Positions 1-7,794 of a DNA stretch of 13,788 nt are shown piece after piece. The stretch comes from an uncultured Mogibacterium sp. Its GTDB lineage: Bacteria > Bacillota_A > Clostridia > Peptostreptococcales > Anaerovoracaceae. The notes beneath the pieces were generated by a model. The model searched no databases, was not told the DNA's origin, and saw only the letters and a list, made by a program, of their open reading frames with translations. The stretch spans positions 1-13,788 of the forward strand of contig NZ_CALHTQ010000096.1 of NCBI RefSeq assembly GCF_938039775.1. Reading direction: 5' to 3'. Numbering within the stretch: position 1 is the first letter of the stretch; the number at the start of each line of letters is the position of its first letter. The position numbers and the translations under genes are program-made.

Positions 1-940
1 CTTCGAGCTCAGGTGTCTTAGTAGTAACTAGTCCGAGAACTACTTTCTTGTCTTCTGGAACCTTGGCTAGAGGCTCAAATCCGCCTGATCTCTCATCGTC
101 AAACTCTAGGAAGAACGCTTCAACATTCTCCTTTCCAAGTAGCACATCTGCTACCGAATCATATGGACCGCTACTGATGTATGTTGAGTGGTAATTTCCA
201 CGGCACACGTGAGTAGTAACTACTAGATCTTCTGGTGCTGTTGCGATTACCCTGTTGTTAACATCTTTGTACTTCTCCTGAACTTCTAACGTACCTTCCT
301 TGGTTGTTCCAAATAGAAGCGAACCAGATTTATCTGCGAATAGACCCCAAGTGCAGTCATCGAGCTGCAGATTTCTACAACCAGCATCATATAGCTGTCT
401 GATGAACTCAGCATATACTTCTACAACATCATCGATAAATGCTTCTTCACTTTCATAATGTGCAAAAGTTGACTCTAGATTGAACGGAAATAGGAACTGT
501 GCAAGGAACTGTGCTGGCGAAGGAATTGTCTGCTTCGCTACTGTGTTCTCGTCCTCAAATTGCTTTACGAATCTAAAGTGTTCTACGAAAGGATGCTCTT
601 TTGACAGCTTTAGCTTTCCTACTAAATATGTATCATCTACAATTGCATCTTCTCCGTGGAATGGTAGGCCTGTCTTGGTTGGCTTGTGACCTACACCCTC
701 AAGCGCCCACATGAAGTCCAGGTACCAAGTTGCTCTTCTGAACTCTCCGTCAGTGATTACAGGATATCCTATCTCTTTAAGCTTGGATACGAGTTCTGTG
801 ATTGTCTCGTCCTCAACCTTTTTTAATTCATCATATCCGATATTACCGTTATCAAAATCTCTTCTCGCTTCCTTAAGTCTCTCTGGTCTTAGGAAACTTC
901 CTACAAAATCATATCTAAATGGTGACTTTAAATTGCTCAT
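1..940 (-). CDS. MetE-core (YxjG/YxjH-like) methyltransferase, C-terminus cut by window edge
   Basis: This gene encodes the vitamin-B12-independent methionine synthase C-terminal (COG0620) fold without the MetE N-terminal domain. Enzymes of this family move a methyl group to homocysteine or a related thiol at a zinc site in the cytoplasm; the methyl donor of the short forms is not settled. I read 313 residues. Family hallmarks are VITDGEFRR (61-69), GCRNLQLDDCTWG (187-199) and the zinc-site motif HVCRGN (244-249). Putative zinc ligands are His244, Cys246 and Glu279 (LEFDDERSG); the fourth, a Cys near residue 340, lies beyond the window. The ATG at 938-940 has an AGGAGG site at 948-953, 7 bases upstream. 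It sits 27 bases after the stop of a close paralog, so the two are almost certainly co-transcribed. The family is secure; the exact substrate is inferred. Confidence 0.9.
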   Translation of the reverse strand, partial: MSNLKSPFRYDFVGSFLRPERLKEARRDFDNGNIGYDELKKVEDETITELVSKLKEIGYPVITDGEFRRATWYLDFMWALEGVGHKPTKTGLPFHGEDAIVDDTYLVGKLKLSKEHPFVEHFRFVKQFEDENTVAKQTIPSPAQFLAQFLFPFNLESTFAHYESEEAFIDDVVEVYAEFIRQLYDAGCRNLQLDDCTWGLFADKSGSLLFGTTKEGTLEVQEKYKDVNNRVIATAPEDLVVTTHVCRGNYHSTYISSGPYDSVADVLLGKENVEAFFLEFDDERSGGFEPLAKVPEDKKVVLGLVTTKTPELE

Positions 941-967
941 TTCTAAACCTCCTGTTTTGTTGCATAC

Positions 968-2086
968 CTACGCCCAAACTTCGTCTGCAATCTCTTTAAC
1001 TAATCTTAGCTTAGCCCACTGTTCTTCTTCAGTTAGCTTATTTCCAATCTCGCAAGAAGCGAATCCGCACTGTGGACTGAGACAAAGTCTCTCAAGAGGC
1101 ACGTACTTGCTTGCTTCCTTAATTCTTGCAATAACTTCTTCTTTATCTTCTAACTCTGGCGACTTAGTTGTGATAAGGCCGAGAACGACCTTCTTGTCAG
1201 GTGAAACCTTCGCAAGGGCTTCAAAATTACCTGAACGCTCATCGTCATACTCGAGTAGCAGAGCATCTACGTTCTCCTTTGCAAACACATAGTCTGCTAC
1301 TGAATCGTATGCACCGCTTGAAAAGTATGTCGAATTATAATTCCCTCTGCAGATATGCGAAGTAATAACTAAGTCTTCAGGCTTGCCTTCAAGCGCCAAG
1401 TTGTTTACCTCGAGTAGTTGAGCCTTAACTGTTTCTAAGTCTATACCTAGAGCTTTGTATCTAAGCTTTGCAGCATCTCCGACTACTGCCCCCCATGTAC
1501 AGTCATCTAGCTGTAGGTTACGACAACCAGCACCGTAGAACTGCTTGATTACGTCTTGATATGCCTTAGCGATATCCTGAATCAGCTCTTCATTTGTCTC
1601 ATAGAACTCTCTAGTGCTCTCTAGGTTATCTGGAATGATGAACTGCTGGAATGTCTGTGCTGGTGCAGGAATCGTGTACTTAGCAACAGTGTTCTCATCT
1701 TCAAACTGCTTTAAGAATTTAAAATATTCTACGAATGGATGAGGCTTTGCTTTGAGCTTGCCTACTAGGTATGTATCATCTAGCAATGCGAGTTCGCCAT
1801 GAAACTGAATTCCACCACCTGTATTCTCATGTTCTACACCTTCAAAGCCCCACATGAAGTCGAGATGCCAGAATGTTCTTCTAAACTCTCCATCTGTTAC
1901 TACCTGATAGCCAAGTTCCTTCTGCTTAGCTACTAGCTTTGTAATCTCTTCATTAACGACCTTGTCGTACTCTTCCTGACTAATCTCATTCTTTCTTAGC
2001 TGTACCTTTGCATCTTTAAGTGCTTGTGGTCTTAGAAAGCTTCCTACATAGTCATATCTAAACGGTGTCTTTAATTCATTGCTCAT
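968..2086 (-). CDS. MetE-core (YxjG/YxjH-like) methyltransferase, full length
   Basis: This is a 372-residue paralog of the downstream gene. It is also a MetE C-terminal-domain protein of the short type (COG0620, about 370-380 residues), expected to methylate homocysteine or a similar thiol to make methionine. The four putative zinc ligands are all present: His244 and Cys246 (HICRGN), Glu279 (LLEYDDERSG) and Cys340 (LSPQCGF). VVTDGEFRR (62-70) and GCRNLQLDDCTWG (187-199) are also conserved. The frame is open upstream to 2296, into lysS. I chose the ATG at 2084-2086 because an AGGAGG site lies 9 bases upstream and because the paralog begins with the same residues (MSN-L/E-L-K). The extra 70 codons upstream are low-complexity and cross the lysS terminator. 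B. subtilis carries a similar tandem pair (yxjG, yxjH) under methionine control; whether that holds here is unknown. Confidence 0.92.
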   Translation of the reverse strand: MSNELKTPFRYDYVGSFLRPQALKDAKVQLRKNEISQEEYDKVVNEEITKLVAKQKELGYQVVTDGEFRRTFWHLDFMWGFEGVEHENTGGGIQFHGELALLDDTYLVGKLKAKPHPFVEYFKFLKQFEDENTVAKYTIPAPAQTFQQFIIPDNLESTREFYETNEELIQDIAKAYQDVIKQFYGAGCRNLQLDDCTWGAVVGDAAKLRYKALGIDLETVKAQLLEVNNLALEGKPEDLVITSHICRGNYNSTYFSSGAYDSVADYVFAKENVDALLLEYDDERSGNFEALAKVSPDKKVVLGLITTKSPELEDKEEVIARIKEASKYVPLERLCLSPQCGFASCEIGNKLTEEEQWAKLRLVKEIADEVWA

Positions 2087-2095
2087 CTCTACATA

Positions 2096-2101
2096 CCTCC
2101 T
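2096..2101 (-). promoter_or_regulatory. Shine-Dalgarno site fixing the start of the full-length MetE-core gene
   Basis: AGGAGG on the minus strand, 9 bases before the ATG at 2084-2086. It decides the start against the longer open frame that reaches 2296. Confidence 0.8.
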
Positions 2102-2200
2102 CTTGTTTACTAAATATAGATTACCATCAAGTAAAAATTTATGGAAATACTTATAATCCATAGCGAGGTATAGATTGAATTTATATCTAGCAAACAGTCC

Positions 2201-2238
2201 ACAAAAAATAAAAACAGGACCCACTATATGAGTCCTGT
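2201..2238 (-). terminator. Rho-independent terminator after lysS
   Basis: Read on the minus strand, ACAGGAC pairs with GTCCTGT (2232-2238 with 2214-2220) around an 11-base loop, followed directly by a T-rich run (TTTTATTTTTTG). It begins 20 bases after the lysS stop. It closes the five-gene operon and separates it from the MetE-core pair, which therefore needs its own promoter in 2087-2200. I could not pick a convincing -35/-10 pair there. Confidence 0.85.
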
Positions 2239-2258
2239 AAATCAATTTACCTTTTATT

Positions 2259-4205
2259 CTAGTATAGTTTTGCTCCTGCCGGAATAGAGTCATCAAGCAT
2301 AACTAGGTTGAGAATCTCCTCACCATCATAGTCACAGATAGCAGATAGAAGCATACCGCATGATTCTATTCCCATCATCTTGCGTGGTGGTAGATTAGTG
2401 ATTGCTACCAGAGTCTTTCCAACTAGCTCATCTGCAGAGTATGTCTCCTTGATGCCAGATAGGATTGTTCTAGTCTTACCTGATCCATCATTGAGTGTAA
2501 ACTTAAGGAGTTTCTTACTCTTTGGCACTTCCTCACAAGCTAGCACCTTAACTACTCTAAAGTCAGACTTGCTGAATGTATCGAAATCAACTACATCCTC
2601 GAATAACGGTTCTACCTTAACCTTTGACAGATCTAGCTTTCTCTCAGCCTTTTCGTCAGAGCTACCACCCTTACCTATAGGCTTCATTACAGGGAATAGC
2701 TGTACGTCTCTGATAGTCGAAGAATCGGTGAGAAGCATAACAAGTCTATCAACTCCGATTCCAAGTCCACCAGTTGGAGGCATTCCAACCTCGAGAGCAT
2801 TTACGAAATCCATATCCATCGGATGAGCTTCATCGTCAAGTCCGAGGTCTAGCTCACGCTGCTGCTCGGCAAATCTCTCGTACTGATCGATTGGGTCATT
2901 GAGCTCTGAGAATGCATTGGATAGCTCCCAGCCATTGATATATGCTTCGAATCTACGAGTGATGCGTGGGTCTTCTGGATCCTTCTTTGCTAGAGGTGAT
3001 ACCTCTACCGGATGTCCTGTCAGGAACACTGGTCCATCGAGAAGGCCTGGAATGTCTTCGCAATACTCATCGAACATCTCAGCGATGATTTTGCCACGAG
3101 TCCACTTATTAACCTCTTCAGCGTCCATTCCGTATGCGATTGCACGTTCACGTGCCTCTTTATCATCCTCAATCTTATCGAAAGGAATTCCTGTAACCTT
3201 GATTACAGCTTCCGTCATATCTATCTTGTTCCATGGTGGTGTAACGTCAAATGTCTTACCCTCATAAGAGATAATCGGTGATCCATTTACCTCCATCGCA
3301 CACTTATAGACGATCTGTTCCATGAGATCCATCATGCTCTCCTGATTTCCGTAAGCCATGTAACACTCCATAGAAGTGAACTCAGGGCTGTGATTCTTAT
3401 CCATACCCTCGTTACGGAAAACTTTGCCTAGTTCATACACTCTATCAAGTCCACCGACAATCAGTCTCTTGAGCGGAAGCTCGAGAGAGATTCTGAGGTG
3501 AAGATCGAAGTCGAGCGCATTGTGGTGTGTGTTGAACGGTCTAGCATTAGCACCACCAGCGATAGTCTGTAGCACTGGCGTTTCAACCTCAAGGAAGCCA
3601 TAGTCATCCTCGAGTACTCTACGAATGGTGCTCACTACCTTTGCACGCTTTAAGAATGTGTCTCTTACGTCAGAATTTACGATAAGGTCAACGTAACGCT
3701 GTCTATACCTAAGATCTGTATCTACGAGTCCACTCCACTTGTCAGGAAGCACCTGTAGGGATTTAGCCTGAAGTGTTAGCTCCTGCACGTGAATTGAAAT
3801 CTCATCTGTCTTAGTCTTGAACACGATGCCCTTTAGCCCTACGAGGTCACCGATATCGTATGTCTTGAAAACTGTGTATTCTTCAGCTCCTATGTCGTCG
3901 CGCTTAACGTAGCACTGGATTCTACCCTGCTTATCCTGGATGTCGAAGAATGCCGCTTTGCCCATGATTCTCTTGCTCATGATACGACCAGCAACTGCTA
4001 CCTCTTGATCTTCCATAGCGTCGTAGTTGTCCTTGATATCTTTGCTGTGAGCAGTTACATCATATGTCTCCTGCACGAATGGGTCTCTACCCATAGCGCG
4101 AAGTTCCTGCAGCTTATCTCTTCTAATCTGTCGCTGTTCACTTATCTCTTCTGCTGTAAGCTCCGGCTGTTCCTGCTCAAGAGTCTTTACATTATCATTA
4201 CTCAT
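2259..4205 (-). CDS. lysS: Lysyl-tRNA synthetase (class II) with C-terminal Trbp111-like tRNA-binding domain
   Basis: LysRS activates lysine with ATP and charges tRNA-Lys. The 648-residue protein has an N-terminal helix, an OB-fold anticodon-binding domain (about 60-150), and a class II core. The core has GGANARPF (217-224), motif 2 FRNEG (263-267), lysine-pocket residues Glu280 and Tyr282 in MECYMAY, Asn430/Phe432/Glu434 in NAFSE, and motif 3 GGLGIGVDRL (479-488). Ordinary bacterial LysRS ends soon after motif 3, at about 500 residues. Here another ~110 residues (about 537-648) form a complete EMAPII/Trbp111/MetG-C-type domain, with DFRVVKV, LLKFTLNDGSGKTRTILSG and NLPPRKMMGIESCGMLLSA. The start is the ATG at 4203-4205; a GTG at 4229 in frame has no ribosome site. 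It lies 74 bases after greA, last in the operon. The enzyme call is certain; the extension's role (better tRNA capture) is inferred from MetRS. Confidence 0.96.
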   Translation of the reverse strand: MSNDNVKTLEQEQPELTAEEISEQRQIRRDKLQELRAMGRDPFVQETYDVTAHSKDIKDNYDAMEDQEVAVAGRIMSKRIMGKAAFFDIQDKQGRIQCYVKRDDIGAEEYTVFKTYDIGDLVGLKGIVFKTKTDEISIHVQELTLQAKSLQVLPDKWSGLVDTDLRYRQRYVDLIVNSDVRDTFLKRAKVVSTIRRVLEDDYGFLEVETPVLQTIAGGANARPFNTHHNALDFDLHLRISLELPLKRLIVGGLDRVYELGKVFRNEGMDKNHSPEFTSMECYMAYGNQESMMDLMEQIVYKCAMEVNGSPIISYEGKTFDVTPPWNKIDMTEAVIKVTGIPFDKIEDDKEARERAIAYGMDAEEVNKWTRGKIIAEMFDEYCEDIPGLLDGPVFLTGHPVEVSPLAKKDPEDPRITRRFEAYINGWELSNAFSELNDPIDQYERFAEQQRELDLGLDDEAHPMDMDFVNALEVGMPPTGGLGIGVDRLVMLLTDSSTIRDVQLFPVMKPIGKGGSSDEKAERKLDLSKVKVEPLFEDVVDFDTFSKSDFRVVKVLACEEVPKSKKLLKFTLNDGSGKTRTILSGIKETYSADELVGKTLVAITNLPPRKMMGIESCGMLLSAICDYDGEEILNLVMLDDSIPAGAKLY

Positions 4206-4279
4206 TATGATTCCGTAATCCTTTCTCACGAATTATATAAATGTACTGTCATATCGCCGTATGGCGCAACGTAAAACTT

Positions 4280-4759
4280 TTACTTTCTTACATCAAGAAC
4301 CTTGTACTTCGCAGTTCCATCGATTATTGGAAACTCAAGCACGTCTCCAGCTCTTGCTCCTATTAGGTGCTGTCCAACTGCAGATGCATTTGAAAGCTTA
4401 CCATTGAATGGGTCTGCCTCTGTGTTTCCTACAATCTTGTAAGTAACCTCTTCATCATACACTAAATCGTGAAGTGTTACTGTGCGACCAGTAGCGATTA
4501 CACCCTCATCAGTCATCTCATCTTCGTCAGCAATCTTAGCTGTACGCAGCATAGCCTCGATGCTAGTGATTCTCTCCTCTGTCTCAGCCTGTGCATCCTT
4601 TGCAGCATCATACTCTGAGTTCTCGGAAATATCTCCGTATGAGATTGCCTCCTTGAGTCTCTCAGCATTTTCCTTTCTTGTTACAGTAATTAGATGCTCG
4701 AGCTCTGTCTGAAGCGCGTCATAACCCTCTCTAGTCATTTCATTATCATGTGGTGCCAT
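4280..4759 (-). CDS. greA: Transcript cleavage factor GreA
   Basis: GreA enters the RNA polymerase secondary channel and stimulates cleavage of backtracked RNA. The 159-residue length is normal. The N-terminal coiled coil (about 8-75) carries the acidic tip GDISENSEYDAAKDAQ, where Asp43 and Glu46 match the catalytic-tip pair of the family. The C-terminal FKBP-like domain ends with the usual VGQHLIGARAGDVLEF and KYKVLDV strands. The usual Ser-Pro before the glycine is Ser-Ala here (SNASAVG), a mild variation. The ATG at 4757-4759 follows AAAGGAG about 10 bases upstream. It sits 30 bases after the racemase gene and 74 bases before lysS; a greA-lysS pair is a common Bacillota arrangement. Confidence 0.96.
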   Translation of the reverse strand: MAPHDNEMTREGYDALQTELEHLITVTRKENAERLKEAISYGDISENSEYDAAKDAQAETEERITSIEAMLRTAKIADEDEMTDEGVIATGRTVTLHDLVYDEEVTYKIVGNTEADPFNGKLSNASAVGQHLIGARAGDVLEFPIIDGTAKYKVLDVRK

Positions 4760-4789
4760 TGGTCTCTTACTCCTTTCAACCTTCTGTTA

Positions 4790-5887
4790 TTAAATTTCAT
4801 ATTTCTTTACATTTTCGCTAGCTGCTAAGTTAAGCAGTGCGGAATACTTCAGTCTAAATGTCATGATATCACCGATTTTTACATCGTCTTTGACATCCTC
4901 GACATCGACAATAGTGTGGTCGCCAGATGCGCCAACCACCGTAGTTCCTTCCATGTCTGGAACCAAATCATCAATATCGCCGTAGTCAGCTCTACCGATT
5001 GCGAGAAGCGCCCTTTTGCGCATGCCTCTATCTACATACTCACGCTTCTTGCCAGCAGCATCTACTCCGAGCTCTCCCTGTGGGTAACTTGCCTTCACCT
5101 TAAGCTCTATAACTTCTGCCTTTAGTACGAATGGTGTGTCTAATTCATCCATAGCTTCAAGATTATAACATAATCTTACGTCTTCGAGTGGACCAATTAA
5201 AGGACCTGCTCCAAGTCTCAGCATGTTAATCTTAGCTGGCATATATCCGTGGTACACTCCGAGTAAGCTCGTAGTAGCCCCACCTGATACATATTCGAGT
5301 TCTCTTCCAATCTTAGCTTCAACCCTCTCAGCAAGCTCGGCAAGAGCTACCATCTTGTCTTCTGTCGGAATCACTGAGCCATAACAGCCTAGATTAGTTC
5401 CGATGCCAGCTAACACGAGTCCATGCATTTCATTCTCTACCTTGATAGCCACATCGACTAGCTCATCTAGGTCGAAGAACCCCTCCCGTAAATCTCCTAG
5501 GTCTGCCATAAAGATAACCTTGTGAGTAGTTCCTTTCTCAAGCGCTATCTTATTGATCGTTTCGAGAACGACTAGCTCGCTGTTAAGGCTTATATCAGCA
5601 ATATCCACCAGTTCAGAAATTTCAGATAGCATAGGAACTCTAATTAGAAGCAGTGGAACAGTTATACCACCCTCCTTAGCTCTCTTCAGTTGCTCGAGTC
5701 TTGAGGAACCGATAAGCTTAGCTCCACCAGCCACAAAATCCTCACAAGTTGCAACGGTTCCGTTCGTAGCTTTGATGATACCGGCAATCTCAATTCCCTG
5801 ATCACCGCATTTGGTTGAGAGTTTCTTCATATTATTGACCAGCTTTGCTCTGTTATGAAACAGCGCTGGATACTTGTATTCTGCCAT
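4790..5887 (-). CDS. Alanine/ornithine racemase-family PLP-dependent enzyme
   Basis: This 365-residue protein belongs to the fold-III PLP family (alanine racemase N-terminal TIM-barrel domain). It is of the type grouped with clostridial ornithine racemase and distinct from ordinary Alr. The likely PLP lysine is Lys39 in AGIIKATNG near the N-terminus. LIGSSRLEQLK (58-68), MLRLGAGPLIGP and a C-terminal strand region with GASGDHTIVDVED fit the family. It should interconvert an L- and D-amino acid, but the substrate (ornithine, alanine or another) cannot be read from sequence. It starts only 17 bases after the acyl-CoA ligase stop and 30 bases before greA. Its own ribosome site is weak (GTGAGATGAG), which suggests reliance on translation from the upstream gene. 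No oraS/oraE or other ornithine-fermentation gene lies in the window to support the ornithine assignment. Confidence 0.85.
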   Translation of the reverse strand: MAEYKYPALFHNRAKLVNNMKKLSTKCGDQGIEIAGIIKATNGTVATCEDFVAGGAKLIGSSRLEQLKRAKEGGITVPLLLIRVPMLSEISELVDIADISLNSELVVLETINKIALEKGTTHKVIFMADLGDLREGFFDLDELVDVAIKVENEMHGLVLAGIGTNLGCYGSVIPTEDKMVALAELAERVEAKIGRELEYVSGGATTSLLGVYHGYMPAKINMLRLGAGPLIGPLEDVRLCYNLEAMDELDTPFVLKAEVIELKVKASYPQGELGVDAAGKKREYVDRGMRKRALLAIGRADYGDIDDLVPDMEGTTVVGASGDHTIVDVEDVKDDVKIGDIMTFRLKYSALLNLAASENVKKYEI

Positions 5888-5904
5888 CTAACTCATCTCA
5901 CTTT

Positions 5905-7794
5905 CTAGGACCACTTATTGTCTTCAACAAATCTTCTGATCTTTAGTCCCGTTGTCTTGTCAAATTCCCTTTCACGTATAATAACGTGATTGATTCTCTT
6001 GAAAAGTGGCATTGTCTCGTTCTGCTTATCCACGATACGCTCAATATACTCACGCACCTGTTCATCTGTCGCATCTTCACCAAGCTCTTCAGCAAGAATT
6101 TCTTTGTTAGGTCTGATAGTTGCATAGATGCCGCGCTTTAACGGATCATCGTTATCCTCATCTCCCCAAACCATGCACTCTTCGATGCACTCATTCTTCA
6201 TGAGGTAGAACTCGAGTTCCTCTGGGAAAACGTTCTTGCCATTTGCCGCTATGATTACATTCTTCTTACGTCCTGTGATATATACGTAATCCTTATCGTT
6301 CAGATAGCCAAGGTCTCCTGTGTGGAACCACCCGTCCTTGATTACCTCATCAGTGCTCTCCTGATTTTTGTAATATCCCATCATGATATTAGGTCCACGG
6401 AAGCAGATTTCTCCGATTCCATCATCGCCTTTGTCAGCAATCATGCACTCTACAAATGGTAGCAGATGGCCAGCTGATGCATTATCGATGAGTTTTGGAT
6501 CCTCTGGGTTGAGCGATACCATAGGGGATGTCTCTGTAAGTCCATAGCCCTGGATTGCTGTGATACCTAAATCTCTAAAGAATCCCATTATATCTCCATC
6601 GATTGCCGCACCTCCGACGATTAGAGTCTTTATACGTCCACCAAAAGTCTCCGTAATCTTCTTAGTTGCAGGCTTGCTCACATCTATTCCTACACGCTTA
6701 GTAACCTTGCTGAGCTTGATAAGAGTATTAAGCTGCTTCTCCTTGCCACTCTTCTTAATCTGCCTAGTAATTTTGCTGTAGAAGTTCTCATAGATTAACG
6801 GAACTGCTAGCATAAGGTGCGGTTTCACCTCCTGCAAATCCTTAACTATATGTTTGAGACCCTGACAAAATGCCATCGTTGCTCCGCAGTACATCGACTC
6901 TATGAATGTGCATGTACACTCGTATGTGTGATGTATAGGAAGCACGGAGAAGAATACGTCTCCCACCTCAATATTTAGAAATGTCTGCGCAACCATTACG
7001 TTTGAGCAGATATTCTTGTTATTAAGCATTACGCCCTTGGATGTGCCAGTAGTTCCCGATGTAAACAGGATAATCGCCATATCTGTATTAATTATCTCTG
7101 CATCTATGAAGCTTCTATCTCCAGATTCTACCAACTCATATCCATGCTCTCTCAGCTTATGCCACGATAGAAGCCCTTTGTTCTCCTTTTCATGACTGTG
7201 CATACCAACATTGATTACGAATTCCAGAATGTTATCATCTCTATCCTTGATTCGCTTAAATATATCGTAATGCTTGTCCATAGTAATGACTGCAGATAGC
7301 TCGCCGCTCGCTGTCAGCTGAGCAAGTTCATCTTCGTTGAGCTCCTTGTCAAGCGGAACGACTACACCAGTTCCACCTACAACAGCTAGGTAACTCTCTG
7401 CCCATTCATAGCAGTTTTTACCGATTACACCTATGTGCTTATCCTTTAGTCCTAGCTCAATAAGCGTAGTTCCGAGCGCATTTACATCGGCAAGCACCTT
7501 GCTATATGATATCTCTTGAAACGGTTTGTTTTTATCAAACTTCTGGAGGAATAGTGGCTTATCACCATAAAGCTCTGCACTGGTCTCTAATATATTCTTG
7601 ATGTCTGTTACCGCGCGGCGCCATGTATATCTGATCGCAGGGTCTGTGGAATCCTTTATAGTATCCATCATAGCCTGCATCTCTTCCATCTCTTTGGCCT
7701 TTATCTCACGGTACTCCGCTCTAGCATCTCTGTTAACTGCCACCTTAAAATCTACGTCCTTTCTCGAAGTCTCTGTCATCGAATTTGTACTCAT
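5905..7794 (-). CDS. Long-chain acyl-CoA ligase / AMP-binding protein, second of tandem pair
   Basis: This 629-residue ANL-superfamily adenylating enzyme (COG1022 type) activates a fatty acid as acyl-AMP and probably transfers it to CoA. The motifs run in order: P-loop FTSGTTGTSKG (244-254), LPIHHTYECT, GYGLTETSP (416-424), HTGDLGYL (491-498), GRKKNVI (508-514), and a C-terminal KTTGLKIRRF (613-622) whose Lys618 is the likely catalytic lysine. No transmembrane segment is evident, so it is cytoplasmic or membrane-peripheral. I chose the ATG at 7792-7794, with GAGGAA 7 bases upstream; the frame is open to 7911 but those codons have no start signal. The coding region overlaps the end of the upstream paralog by 50 bases in another frame. 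The N-terminal ~50 residues are an extra charged helix compared with the paralog. A role in importing exogenous fatty acid is plausible but unproven. Confidence 0.9.
   Translation of the reverse strand: MSTNSMTETSRKDVDFKVAVNRDARAEYREIKAKEMEEMQAMMDTIKDSTDPAIRYTWRRAVTDIKNILETSAELYGDKPLFLQKFDKNKPFQEISYSKVLADVNALGTTLIELGLKDKHIGVIGKNCYEWAESYLAVVGGTGVVVPLDKELNEDELAQLTASGELSAVITMDKHYDIFKRIKDRDDNILEFVINVGMHSHEKENKGLLSWHKLREHGYELVESGDRSFIDAEIINTDMAIILFTSGTTGTSKGVMLNNKNICSNVMVAQTFLNIEVGDVFFSVLPIHHTYECTCTFIESMYCGATMAFCQGLKHIVKDLQEVKPHLMLAVPLIYENFYSKITRQIKKSGKEKQLNTLIKLSKVTKRVGIDVSKPATKKITETFGGRIKTLIVGGAAIDGDIMGFFRDLGITAIQGYGLTETSPMVSLNPEDPKLIDNASAGHLLPFVECMIADKGDDGIGEICFRGPNIMMGYYKNQESTDEVIKDGWFHTGDLGYLNDKDYVYITGRKKNVIIAANGKNVFPEELEFYLMKNECIEECMVWGDEDNDDPLKRGIYATIRPNKEILAEELGEDATDEQVREYIERIVDKQNETMPLFKRINHVIIREREFDKTTGLKIRRFVEDNKWS

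Noticed and set aside
968..1292. Plus-strand open frames opposite the minus-strand genes (for example 711-1292, 2380-2826, 2899-3267, 8516-8890)
   Set aside because: They are serine-rich or low-complexity antisense shadows of well-supported genes, without ribosome sites or recognisable domains.
2087..2258. Possible SAM riboswitch or T-box upstream of the MetE-core pair
   Set aside because: The leader is short and I find no T-box AGGGTGGnACCGCG-like element or S-box core. Only the lysS terminator and AT-rich sequence are present.
2087..2296. Upstream in-frame extension of the full-length MetE-core gene into the end of lysS
   Set aside because: It would add 70 residues of low-complexity sequence, run through the lysS terminator, lacks a ribosome site, and is absent from the paralog. 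The AGGAGG site marks 2086 as the start.
4206..4279. CGCC-ATAC-GGCG hairpin between greA and lysS as a terminator
   Set aside because: The stem is only 4 bp and no T run follows. It is better seen as ordinary intercistronic sequence.
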